A stretch of 64,000 nucleotides of DNA from Channallabes apus. Its lineage: Eukaryota > Chordata > Actinopteri > Siluriformes > Clariidae. The stretch lies in assembly GCA_030522415.1 (NCBI GenBank), contig CM060127.1, forward strand, positions 11,758,707-11,822,706. Direction: 5' to 3'. Under the pieces are notes generated by a model. That model did no database searches. It was not told the origin of the DNA and saw only the letters and a list, made by a program, of their open reading frames with translations. Positions 45,315-55,166 of the stretch are shown piece by piece (the first letter of the stretch is position 1; each line of letters starts with the position of its first letter). A program made the position numbers and the translations under genes.

Positions 45315-45752
45315 TGTTGTAGTACTATAATCTCCCAATAGGTGTCACTGTCGTATTATTTGTTAGTCAGTGTGTTATGACGGGTCTATCTTTTCTTATT
45401 AGTAGTGATTGCGAAGCAGGCTTTTTTTTTTCTTCTTCTACTTATTCTTCTTCCGCCAAAAGTTTGGCGCGTAACTAGTCCCGCACCGTTTGTCGTAGAC
45501 CCATGAATGAGGTATCAAATCATGAGCCTTATTCAGGAATGGGGTGCTATGACTTCTCTAAGGGGTGGGTGGTTAATTGCCCCCGGCAGCAATTAACCGC
45601 CCCAAAAACTCCCATAGACATAACATTGAGACCAACATCAGCTATGACATCATAGTTATGACATCATAGCTATGTCTATGATGTCACGGCAAGTGCCTCT
45701 CTAGTTATTCCTTCTTCTACTTCTCTCTGTTGTCTAAAAGTAAAAACTAACG
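45315..45752 (+). repeat. Copia element 3' LTR with an insertion
   Basis: Starts tgttgtagtactataat; the middle matches the left LTR at ttgttagtcagtgtgtta. A repeat of about 300 bp (45403-45705) separates ttttcttatta from ttattccttcttctacttct. Confidence 0.75.
45403..45705. mobile_element. Unclassified repeat inserted in the 3' LTR
   Basis: The insert contains gccaaaagtttggcgcgtaa and, near its right end, an inverted cluster of atgacatcatag/ctatgatgtca units. It interrupts LTR sequence that is continuous in the left LTR. Family unknown. Confidence 0.55.
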
Positions 45753-45802
45753 TTATATTGGTACAACTAAATTGTTTTATATTTTATTCTTATATTCTAT
45801 AG

Positions 45803-46112
45803 CTATAGCCTTGCACTCCAGGGTCTGGGTTTGATTCCCAGTCAGGCTCGATTTCTGTCTCTGTGTGCATGGAGTTTGCATGTTCTCCCCGTGCTTGGTG
45901 GGTTTCCTCCGGGTACTCCGGTTTCATCCCACAGTCCAAAGATATGCTGGTTAGGCTAATTGGCATTACCAAATTGCCCGTAGAGTGTGTGTATGTTCCC
46001 TGCGATGGTTTGGAACCCTGCCCAGGGTTTGGAACCCTGCCTTGTGCGCTAAGCCTCCAGGTCACCGTAACCCTGAAATTAGGATAAAGTGGTATAGAAG
46101 ATGAGTGAGTGA
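45803..46112 (+). mobile_element. SINE (Mermaid/V-SINE-like), head truncated
   Basis: gggtttgattcccagtcagg (B box), then gtgcatggagtttgcatgtt, tttcatcccacagtccaaag and a gatgagtgagtg tail. The first part of the head is lost. Confidence 0.8.
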
Positions 46113-46379
46113 TAATTTTTTTTAAGGTCACGGGCAGTTGTATAAGCATTTCATTGCATATCATATTGTGTATGACTGTGTAGGTGACAAATAAAATTTT
46201 TATTTATACTGGTGCCTTCTTTTTTAAGTTTTTGTCACATGGAGGCCTCTCCATGTAACATTGCTGTGTGTTCTGTTTGGTATACGTTTGGTGTCTGGGG
46301 ACGGTTCCACTTGACCATGAAGTCGGTCTTGAACTTGACTTGTGACTGTGGTCCATCAATAGTTCAGGACTGAAATTTC

Positions 46380-46700
46380 CACAAACAGTTTAATATATGG
46401 ACATATTTAAACATCCTAACACCCAGTATGACCGCATATCAATCCCTGCTATCTGATATCTGGTTCCTCTCAAGGTTTCTTCCTATTGTCACCTCAGGGG
46501 ATTTTTCTTTGCCAACATTGCCCCTGGCTTGCTCAACAGAGACAAACCGATGACTGGACAGATGGGAATGTCTCAGGTTCAAACCCCAGCACCATCAAGT
46601 TGCCCTTCAACCTCAACTGCTCATGAGATTTAAAAATAAAATGTAAGTCATTCTGGCTAAGACCATCTGCCTCATGCAGTAAATGTAATTTTTTTTTTTT
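46380..46700 (+). mobile_element. L2-type LINE 3' UTR piece followed by a SINE fragment
   Basis: tggttcctctcaaggtttct then cctattgtcacctcagggga is the sense form of the L2 tail seen antisense at 26.4 kb. From about 46560 a SINE fragment follows (ggttcaaaccccagcaccat; tggctaagaccatctgcctc). Confidence 0.65.
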
Positions 46701-47330
46701 TTACACTTTTTAAATGAATTTCTATTTGCTTTGTCTGCTTTGCTTTGTTCTGCATTGCAACAGTGACCTTTGTTAAACACATCACATAATTAAAATTGAG
46801 TTTAATTAAACTAAATCAAATTGAATTTATGTTTGCCTTCACTATTGGAATGCCTAAGCACTCGAGCTGCGAGCACCATTAGTGGGAATCATTATTGTAT
46901 TTATATAGTATATGCTTTTTTTTATATCATTGTCTTGAGTGTAGGTGAGTTTGGCTAAATTGGAGCAGTTTAACTTATTTTTTGCATATCTATCTAGTTT
47001 GGTGGTAAGCCACTGTGAGAAATATATAAAATGTATAAATAAATAAATAAAATTTGACTCGCCTTTGTGTGTTTTTCTACTGTGATTTTTACATTATCAA
47101 CTTAGACTGCATTAAAAAAAAAAGATTTGTTCACACATTTTCAAAATGTTCATTTTCTTTACCCTGTTATTTATTATTGTAGTCCATGCTTCTTAAGAAT
47201 ATTTAAAAATTTTCCTCAACATGTGTATCATATATTGGGGAATTTGTTTTACTAATTGCAAGAAAGTTGTAAACAATGTGAAAAGCTATCCTAAACAGCA
47301 ACAACATGCATCATCAGAGGTTGTCTCATT
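46700..47330. other. AT-rich intergenic DNA
   Basis: No coding or structural feature beyond T runs and short (AATA)n tracts. It lies downstream of interferon C (minus strand). Confidence 0.5.
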
Positions 47331-47504
47331 TAAGTGTTTTTTTTATTCATTTATCAATATGATATATTGTTTTGTTTGTTTTCAGTATCAGTGAAATTGA
47401 ACATTAAAACAAACCCAATGAAAATAACATTATGGAGTGTAACATTATTTCATTATTTGATTTAACAAATAAATATGCACATACAAAATACTTAATTGTC
47501 TTCA

Positions 47505-47530
47505 ATAAATAAATAAATAAATAAATAATA
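47505..47530 (-). promoter_or_regulatory. AU-rich element in interferon C 3' UTR
   Basis: On the minus strand, overlapping ATTTA pentamers lie about 150 bp after the stop. A possible AATAAA signal is at 47342-47347 (minus). Confidence 0.68.
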
Positions 47531-47677
47531 TTTAAATAACATTTTTAAGAAGTAAACAGGGAAAAAAAACAATCAAACACAGAAACCCCATTGTCCTATA
47601 CTTGGTCCAATTTTTGGACAGTAATTATACATATGGTTAAAAGCTTTGTTTTTTTTTTTTTTGTTTGTTTTGTTCCT

Positions 47678-49622
47678 TCATAAATGAACCAGTCCTTTGT
47701 TCAGTTGGTCTTTTTTTGTCAGTTTCTGGCTCACATTGGCAGCAATGATGTCCATCCTGCGAAGGTGTTGCAGCACCACATTCCTGATTTGCGCCAAAGA
47801 GTTTGCACTGTAGTTCTGAAACAAAAACAAAAAATATATATATAAACTATTCAGTATATCAATCTACATAACTATATATCACTACTTTATTCCCTTTACA
47901 TTTATAGGTTTTTTTTTTTTTTTTTTTTTTTTCCCACAAAAGCCACCTTTAAAAAACTCACACCTAAACTCAAACCACCAAAAGTAATTGCTTAAGCAAG
48001 CCCTTTTTCCCCCATAGCCCTTATGTATGACATACTAAATAACATATCTAGGGGGGCAAGCATCTTGAGTTGCATACACAAATGTATATATAACATATAT
48101 AGTCTGATAAAGCTAAAGACAATTTCATATACAATTTATCATAGTGCATATGCTGTTTATTATAGCAGGGGCATTCCTGACAGTTTTCCTTGCACACAAC
48201 CTCCTAGCATGTAAAATATAATGGCAACTTACAGAATTATTCATCATTTTCTTCAAGTACTTGAAGTGTCTTCTCAGTTGTTTCTTACTGGAGTGTCCTG
48301 CTCTTTTAGCGTATGTCGCAGTCTGTTTCAGAAAAAAAAGCAGCAAAGTTAACTTTATGAGCATGACCAAGTCATTACTTCAGACTTATCATGATTAGAA
48401 TCTTTTAAAAATTGTTTTAGTGTCCCTAAAGAAAAAAATAAAATAAAATAAAATAAAAATCTAAATGAATACAACTTGTTTTACCCTACTATGTTAGTAT
48501 GAGACATTAATCCTACACTTACACATCTTTTAAGCTCTTTTAACTGCCGGGTTTTGAGGATGTTCAGTAAATTATCCAGCTTCTTGCTATGTTCCCAGTC
48601 TATGTCATCCTGTAGAGACACAGCATCGAAGAGATCGATGATATGCTCCGTGGCCTCAGTCAGAAACCTGACCTGATCTTCAACCTGTACAAATAAAATG
48701 TTTTGTGAATGTCAGGATCTAAAGTGAGTTCCTACAAAAGAATGACAAAGTACATCTTTGACAAAATTTTTATTTTTGCAAATTACCTCGGCCGTTTCAA
48801 TGTCATAATATTTCTGGTGTGGAAATCGTAAATGCATTGAAGTAATCTCTCCACTCTAAAAAAGATATTAGAAACAACTTTTAACATAGGAATATAACGC
48901 ATGAAATCTCACATGATCAAGATCTCAGTCAATGCAGCTATAAATTTACCATCAATTTAACTAATCATCTATACAAATGATAAATGTCCTCATAGATCCA
49001 GTCAGAAAAACTGCAACACCAGAGTGAATTGTTGGTGGTGCACAAAGCAACAATGATCCTATGATCATCTATTGTTATTGTATTTTCACAGATAGCCTTG
49101 CCTTTTATCTGTGGGTGCAATTGAAGACCATGTTGTACAAGGAAAAGACAACACAAAGCTCATTTAAAGGGATGCAATCAAGTGTAATTACATGCATAAC
49201 ACCAGATGTGTCATGACAGATTAATCTATGTTTGGTCCCAAAGACATTGCAACCATGTACAGGCTGTTTTGTAAATAAAGTTACATTTTGCTTTAAAAAG
49301 TGTTAAAAATTGTTGCACTGTGTTAAAGTAAACAAAAATTTGAAATAAGGGGCTATGAATAATTATGAATAATATATATGAGGAGAAACAGAAGCTGAAT
49401 TTTTTTTTTTAAAGAACAAGCTCAGCTGATTGCCATGCATATAATCACAAATTTAGAGAAGTAAGCCTTCCTCAATTAACTCACCATACTCTCCAGCTCT
49501 GAGATACAGAAGCTGTTCTTCATTCGGAACTGGCTGATCATCCAGTCGCAGGCGTCGCATCGCTCCTGCACGATGAAAAACAGCAGGAAATAAAGATAAG
49601 TCCACGAGTGTTTGCCGTCCAT
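47678..49622 (-). CDS. Type I interferon C (group I-like, 198 aa, 5 exons)
   Basis: Minus-strand exons 49485-49622, 48787-48855, 48523-48684, 48233-48322 and 47678-47815, all phase 0 with GT/AG ends. Signal peptide MDGKHSWTYLYFLLFFIVQE; the mature chain begins near CDACDWMISQFRM. Exon 2 (SGEITSMHLRFPHQ) lacks the cysteine found in genes A and B. Exon 3 (VEDQVRFLTEATEHIIDLFD) ends LKRC. Exon 4 is basic (KKQLRRHFKYLKKM). Exon 5 begins NYSANSLAQIRNVVLQHLRR, with no CxW motif. Keeping only the N-terminal and exon 3 cysteines of the disulfide set is the two-cysteine, group I pattern; one extra Cys lies in helix A. N-glycosylation sites: NNS, NYS, NVS. It is transcribed towards interferon B and is divergent from it. 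Subtype cannot be fixed without a tree. Confidence 0.95.
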
Positions 49623-49678
49623 GATGGCACTTTGGTTTGCTCAGTGAGTTTTTCGGCGACATGGTGCAGCTCGCTTGA

Positions 49679-49836
49679 TTTATATACGTGTTTGGAAAGG
49701 GAAAACGAAGTGGGCCGGAAATCGAAATTCGGTAAACCAGGAGGACACTGTGAGAAATTCCCAGAGAGCACCTATTCGCACAGCCAGCCAGCCACCCAGC
49801 CCCCCCCCCGCGCGTCTTTCGCTTTCACTTTTCCCT
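49679..49836 (-). promoter_or_regulatory. Interferon C promoter: TATA, three ISRE-like motifs and an NF-kB-like site
   Basis: On the minus strand tatataaa (49679-49686) lies 57 bp before the start codon. Immediately upstream, plus-strand gaaagggaaa (49695-49704) and gaaatcgaaa (49718-49727) both fit GAAANNGAAA. Minus-strand gggaatttct (about 49753-49762) is one base from an NF-kB decamer. Minus-strand gggaaaagtgaaagcgaaag (about 49816-49835) contains a third perfect GAAANNGAAA. This compact arrangement is that of a virus-inducible interferon promoter. Confidence 0.72.
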
Positions 49837-49839
49837 TTA

Positions 49840-50760
49840 GCCGACAAGGAAGGGTTACGGCTAAAAGTACAAACTACACTTTAATTACATTTTACATCGC
49901 GCAGTGAATCCTGTTTATGTCAACAGAGTTACGCTTTTATACTGACCTAAGCGATCAACAGATTTGTTTAAACTAAATGCAAATATTTTAAACTTACCTT
50001 GTGCACAAACGGCACCGAGTCGCTGAGCACTTTCCCCCGCTCAGTTACAATCAGACCGCTCCGCCCGGGGTTTGCTGCCTTTCGGTGTAGCAAATGCTGA
50101 TGCAACATGATGACGACACCCAGCTACGTAGCAAAAGCACACACCCCAGAAGGCTGAAGGAAAGAAAAGTGACATCACCAGAGAAAACTTTCTCTTACAC
50201 CACCAATTCAACAACATAAATAAAGGAATGATGTAATAATAATAATAAAAATAATAATAACACTGCCACACACACAAAAAAAGTCGCACACTTCAAGATT
50301 TCATTGTACATTGTGATCGCAACTAGTGGTTTTCTTAAGGCCACACAGGTGTTTAGTCCCAGTCCTGTGAGTTCTCGACACATTGTGTCCGTATGGAGAT
50401 GTTCTTACTTTCCCTATTGAATATTTCACGGTTTAATATTTGATTTAAAAATTTTCTGACTACTTTTCACTTCTGACAGGCTTTTTAATGTTCTGGACAG
50501 TTCTTAACGAATCCGTGTAATCTCTAATCTCCATAATTGTTTCAGTGCTTAATACAGGCCAATAATTTCATTGGTACATTTCATTACACAGCTAATTTCA
50601 TTACACTTTAAAAAAGTGTATTTGCTAATATACAATAAAACCACCTGCTTGGTGTGTAGCTCAACCCATAAACACATAGGCGAAATTTGCGGGGAGGAAG
50701 TGGCTTAAACATTTTATCCTATATATAATAGGACTTGGGAGATTAACTTAATTAACCAGC
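49840..50760. other. Upstream flank of interferon C
   Basis: No gene supported. There is an (ATA/ATT)n run near 50233-50262 and otherwise unique-looking sequence. Confidence 0.5.
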
Positions 50761-50764
50761 ATCG

Positions 50765-50968
50765 TCACTGCAACGTGTTCAATTGTGCAATAGTATTATT
50801 TACCGCCAGGAGCGCTCTACGCACTGATTTTATCACTGCAACGTGTTCAATTGTGCAATAGTATTATTTACCGCCAGGAGCGCTCTACGCACTGATTTTA
50901 TCACTGCAACGTGTTCAATTGTGCAATAGTATTATTTACCGCCAGGAGCGCTCTACGCACTGATTTTA
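50765..50968. repeat. 68-bp tandem repeat, three near-identical copies
   Basis: Units start at 50765, 50833 and 50901 with tcactgcaacgtgttcaatt, followed by gtgcaatagtattatttacc and gccaggagcgctctacgcac. Differences are confined to the outer edges of the array. Each unit carries attgtgcaata, a C/EBP-like core. It lies 1.1-1.3 kb upstream of interferon C. Confidence 0.95.
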
Positions 50969-51257
50969 ACGTTGACTGGTTCATCAGCCTTTTTAGGGCA
51001 TTGGAATTAGTTTGGACCTGATTAAGTGTAGGTCTTGGAGAAATGAATAATTATATGTTACATCTTATAGCTTAAGTTTAAAAAAACAATGCAATCACAT
51101 TATTCAATTGTAAGAAATACATTTAATTTGTATTTAATTATATTTAGTTTATTAATACATTGATTTAAAGTACTGAGTGTTGATATATTAAATTGATATA
51201 TTACAAAGCCACATGCTGTTTGGTTAACTTGTTGCCTAGCTCCTCACATTGCCATTA

Positions 51258-51600
51258 CATTTGGTGAGGAACACCTGCCGCACACAGTGCAAAAGTTTTT
51301 GATGACCATGACTAATTTTATATTTAGTGAGGTATACCTTTGACACACCTGTGGCCTGCTCACACTATGACATAAAAGTTGATGATGACACTTCCTACTG
51401 CTATATTCGGTTGGGAACATGTGTGACACATCTGTGACACAGTCACAGTATGTTGTAAAAGTTAATAATTATGCTGCCTATTATTATATTCAGAGAGGAA
51501 AGCCTGACATGTTCACAGTGTTACATGAAAGTTGATGATAATGCTGCCTACTGTCACTGTCTGGGTGAGGAATGCCTGTGACATGCCTTTGGCAAGGATA
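51258..51600. repeat. Diverged tandem repeat, about 80-100-bp period
   Basis: Four to five degenerate units built from gtgaggaa(c/t)(a/g)cct, tgacacacctgtgg, cacagt-tg and aaaagttgatgatgatgct-like blocks, for example at 51303, 51376, 51448 and 51528. The array is old and has no coding sense. Confidence 0.65.
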
Positions 51601-51689
51601 ATGCCTGTAGATTATAATGCCTGTTATGCCTTTTAATTCCTCAAACCCTTTCTGTTCTTGAATCTTTTCATTGTTTTTTAGGATATACA

Positions 51690-52226
51690 CTACCGTTCAA
51701 AAGTTTGGTGTCACTTTCTAACTCCATGATCGTTCCTGATTTTTATTTCTTTCTACATTGCAAAGGAATGCTGAAGGCGTCCAAAAATTACATTAATCTC
51801 CTTTGAACAGTTGATATTGAGATGTGTCTGCTATTTATGCTCTGTAAAGACTTCATAACGCCTCTAATCTGAGGTGCTGTTAATTGGTCATTTTTCAGGC
51901 TGATAGCTCTAAATGAACTACTCATCCGACCTCCTGGGACGGCCTTCATGAGAGCCAGTTTCATTATGGCACTTGATGGATTTTGCAAATTCACTTGACA
52001 ATACTGTTCTTGCAAGAACTATTACAGAAAGGCTGACCTCTGTGTCTTAAAATAACAACTACATGTCCATGTAACTGTTGTTTTTGTTGTTGTTAAGTAA
52101 TTACCTAATTTCATATGTGTCATTTTATAGTTTTGAAATCTCCAGTATTGTTGGAAGAATGTAGAAAATAAATCACTAAACAAAAACAAAGAAATTTGCA
52201 AGTGACCCCAAACTTTTGAACGGTAG
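51690..52226. mobile_element. Non-autonomous DNA transposon with 27-bp inverted repeats
   Basis: ctaccgttcaaaagtttggt then gtcactt at the left; aagtgaccccaaacttttga then acggtag at the right (52200-52226). One mismatch is visible. The 537-bp interior has a minus-strand remnant reading like a DNA-transposon N-terminus but no catalytic domain. The terminal sequence is one I associate with Tc1/mariner-type elements; the superfamily is tentative. Confidence 0.82.
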
Positions 52227-52853
52227 AGTAAGTTAAAATTCCCCAAAAGTGAGCTATTTCCTTTGAGTACCGCCTCACTTCAGATTTCATACTCAAAATT
52301 TCTATTTGAGTTTGTCAGTAATTGTTTTAAAGTATTTGGGAGTTCAGCATAAACATTCTGACCTGTTTAAATCCAATATTATCCCTCTTTAAACTTATAT
52401 TAAGTCTTTATTCCTATATTGGAAATGTCTTCCTCCCACTTTAAAAGAAAGGGTGTATATTATTAAAATAAACATTCTCCCTAAATTTGTATTTTTATTT
52501 AAGTGCCTACTTATATTTATACCTAAATATTTTTGCAATCTTTTTTTTTTTTTTTTTACATTTTTGGCCCAGCTCTCACTTATTTAGATTTGTTCAGAAA
52601 ATAATGAAAGGGGCAATTTCTAAGGTCTATATTATAATTAATACAAAATATAGAAATACAAAATGGGCCCATGGAGAATGCTTTGGGAAGAGGAGCTAAA
52701 CCTGGTCCTTGAGGAAAATGTTTGAGCCTTGCTGGCTACATGGCAGGGTGACAGTTGCTTTGAGAACTCTGTTGGCTAGATGACTTGTGGCTCCCCCTAC
52801 CTATCACCAATAGATTTTTGACTTTTAACATGCTCTTAAAATTCTAAAAGATC

Positions 52854-54027
52854 TGGGCCAGTATTCACAAAGCTTCTTAGAATTCTCCCAGAGAGCTCCT
52901 ATCTTAGCCTTAAAATTTCTAGCTGGGATTCCTAGACTAAAAGTGATTTAGGAAAATTCTCAGAGCAACTGAGTAAGGAAAGTACAAAAAAAATTATCTT
53001 AGTGAGGAGATGTGGTTGACCCCTTAGGGATGGTGTGTTGCTAGGGATGACAGAAATTCAAGAACTGTGATTGGTTGATTAAAAAAAATCTGTAAACCTC
53101 TAAAGGTTAAAAATGCGCTCTTTGTGAAAATAGAATACTTGTATATAGCAAGGCAAACATCCCAATGGATAGAATTGTCACTATCAGTGCCCGTATTCAC
53201 AAAGCTTCTTAGAATTCTCTCAGAGAGCTCTTATCTTAGCTTGAAAAGTCCTAGCTGGGAGTCTTAGACTAAAAGTGATTTAGGAAACTTCTCAGAGCAA
53301 CTCTGAGGAAGGAAAGTACGAAAACCTTTATCTTAGTGAGGAGGTGTGGTTGACCCCGTTCCTAGAGATGCAGCAATTCAAGAACTGTGATTGTTTGCTA
53401 AAAATAACCTCTGTAAAGGCCTTGAAATGCACTTTTTGTGAAAATAGAATATATGAGAATAGACAGTAATCATGTTTGTATATGAAGAAATTGTATATCT
53501 TGATATAAATATCTTAAAGTTAATTAAACAGGCAAATGTTCAAAATGTGTCTACTTTTGAAGCAACCAATTTCCACACAGTAGTTACTATATTTAGGTTC
53601 TTTCATTTATTTACCAAACTGATTTTATTACTTTTATTTAAGTTGCACTTTTGGATGGTATGTAGTTACCAATCCAAGAGAGAGGGAAGGGAGTAAAAGA
53701 ACAAGAAAATCAAATTGGATAGAAGAGCAGTGTTTACTTTTAGCTTTACTTTCATTGTTTGGAGAATATTTCTTCTTTCTGCCATTTTGTCCTCTGCTAT
53801 AACTCTTAAGCCTCTTAAAAGTCCTTCTCTATACTCTTAACAATTTTTACCTTAGGAGTTGTTTTTAGGGCTAAGATGTTTCGTGAATCATTTTTATCTT
53901 TACTAAGATTTAATCCAAAATTTAAGGGGAAATTCTAAGAAAATGTCATGATTCTAAGAATTTTCTTAGAATTTCGTCATTAGGAGCAACTTTTAGGCTT
54001 AATAAGCTTTGTGAATATGGGCCCAGA
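52854..54027. mobile_element. DNA transposon remnant with an internally duplicated end
   Basis: The left end gtattcacaaagcttcttag (52862) and the right end aataagctttgtgaatatgg (about 54000-54020) are inverted repeats. About 160 bp of the left end is repeated at 53187-53345 with around 10 percent divergence. The interior has no complete transposase. Confidence 0.72.
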
Positions 54028-54591
54028 TACTGATTCCACTCTGCTTTCTACGTATATGAAAATAACTTCCCTCATGTATCAGACTGCGGTTCAATGAATT
54101 TCATCATTCTAAAACTATGTTGTCCATGTTCTAAGTAAGTAGTAGAAGTTCTGTTACTGCCCACTTGTTTACACACAACATTCTAAACATGTCATTTATA
54201 GCAGCAGAAACACATCCTAGAGTTTGTGCTATCAGTTAAGGTTCCCCCTCTACTTCTCACATACAGATGTGTCCACAGCTGTCAAAATGGTAATACTGAC
54301 ATGGTTACAGCCTACAACTGACTCAGCTGAGGTTCTTGCTCATAATGCCAGAATAGAGTAACACAATCTTTCACGCCTGTGCACAGTCACAAGTCACCTC
54401 AGGTCAACAATGTCACAAAAGAGGCTGTCTGCACTTACTATTCTCTCCATTAAGCACAAAGTCAGAAAATCAGTGGATATGGAGTCAGGAATAACGAAGT
54501 TTGTTGAAGCCAAAGCTTGCAAGGCCAGATTTTAGTGTCTTGGCCTATTTACTCCAGTCATGCACACAATAAGACTAATTATTTTAAATAT

Positions 54592-54838
54592 TGTGGCGTG
54601 GGCGGGCCGGCGGCTGAAGACCGTCATGCTTTGCGGGGGTTTTCTCTGTCTCTACCATGAGAGAGAAGGGTGTTTGGGTTAGTGGCTTCGGCCAAGTTGG
54701 GTGTGTTTATGTGTGTGTGCTTGACCTGTGTATATGTGCTTGTGCTGTGGTAATAAACTACTCCCCAGCCATTTGCAGTGGGGAGCAAGTTAGCTCACTC
54801 GTACTCCAAGATCCCTGCTATCGTCGAAAAACGCTACA
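54592..54838 (+). mobile_element. Probable solo LTR (gypsy/ERV type)
   Basis: Starts tgtggcgtgggcgggccggc, ends cgctaca, contains aataaactactccccagcca (polyadenylation signal) and is flanked by atat on both sides (54588-54591 and 54839-54842). No internal retroelement sequence adjoins it, so it probably arose by LTR-LTR recombination. Confidence 0.65.
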
Positions 54839-55166
54839 ATATTTTTATTAACATTATTTTCATATTATTCTTAATCAAACGCCACATTATTCATATGCTT
54901 TTCCCACCCACTAAATCTCATTTGATGAAGGAAGACTACGCTATTTTCATAATAATAAAAATACAGTGAGAAAGAATAAAAACGAGAGAAATACAGTGCC
55001 AAAAGGGGAGAAGAGAAGGAAAGACATGAAAATAACATTTGATCCAAATCAAATAAAATCAATAAAGGAAAAGGAGAGATGCGAAGACAAAATACAAAAG
55101 AAGAGGAACCGTAAAATGCATTAAAAGGATTGGAAGGAGAGAAAGAAAGCAGTCAAGTAGCAAAAT

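Larger units (their letters stand above)
41179..45752 (+). mobile_element. Ty1/copia LTR retrotransposon, decayed
   Basis: Gag, integrase, reverse transcriptase and RNase H lie in the copia order (integrase before RT) between short related LTRs (41179-41300 and 45315-45752). A primer-binding site follows the left LTR and a purine tract (aaattaagtgggag) precedes the right LTR. Stops, frameshifts and a gag-protease deletion make it inactive. A SINE and a second repeat have inserted into it. Copia-type elements are scarce in vertebrates compared with gypsy types, so an identifiable one is worth noting. Confidence 0.9.
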
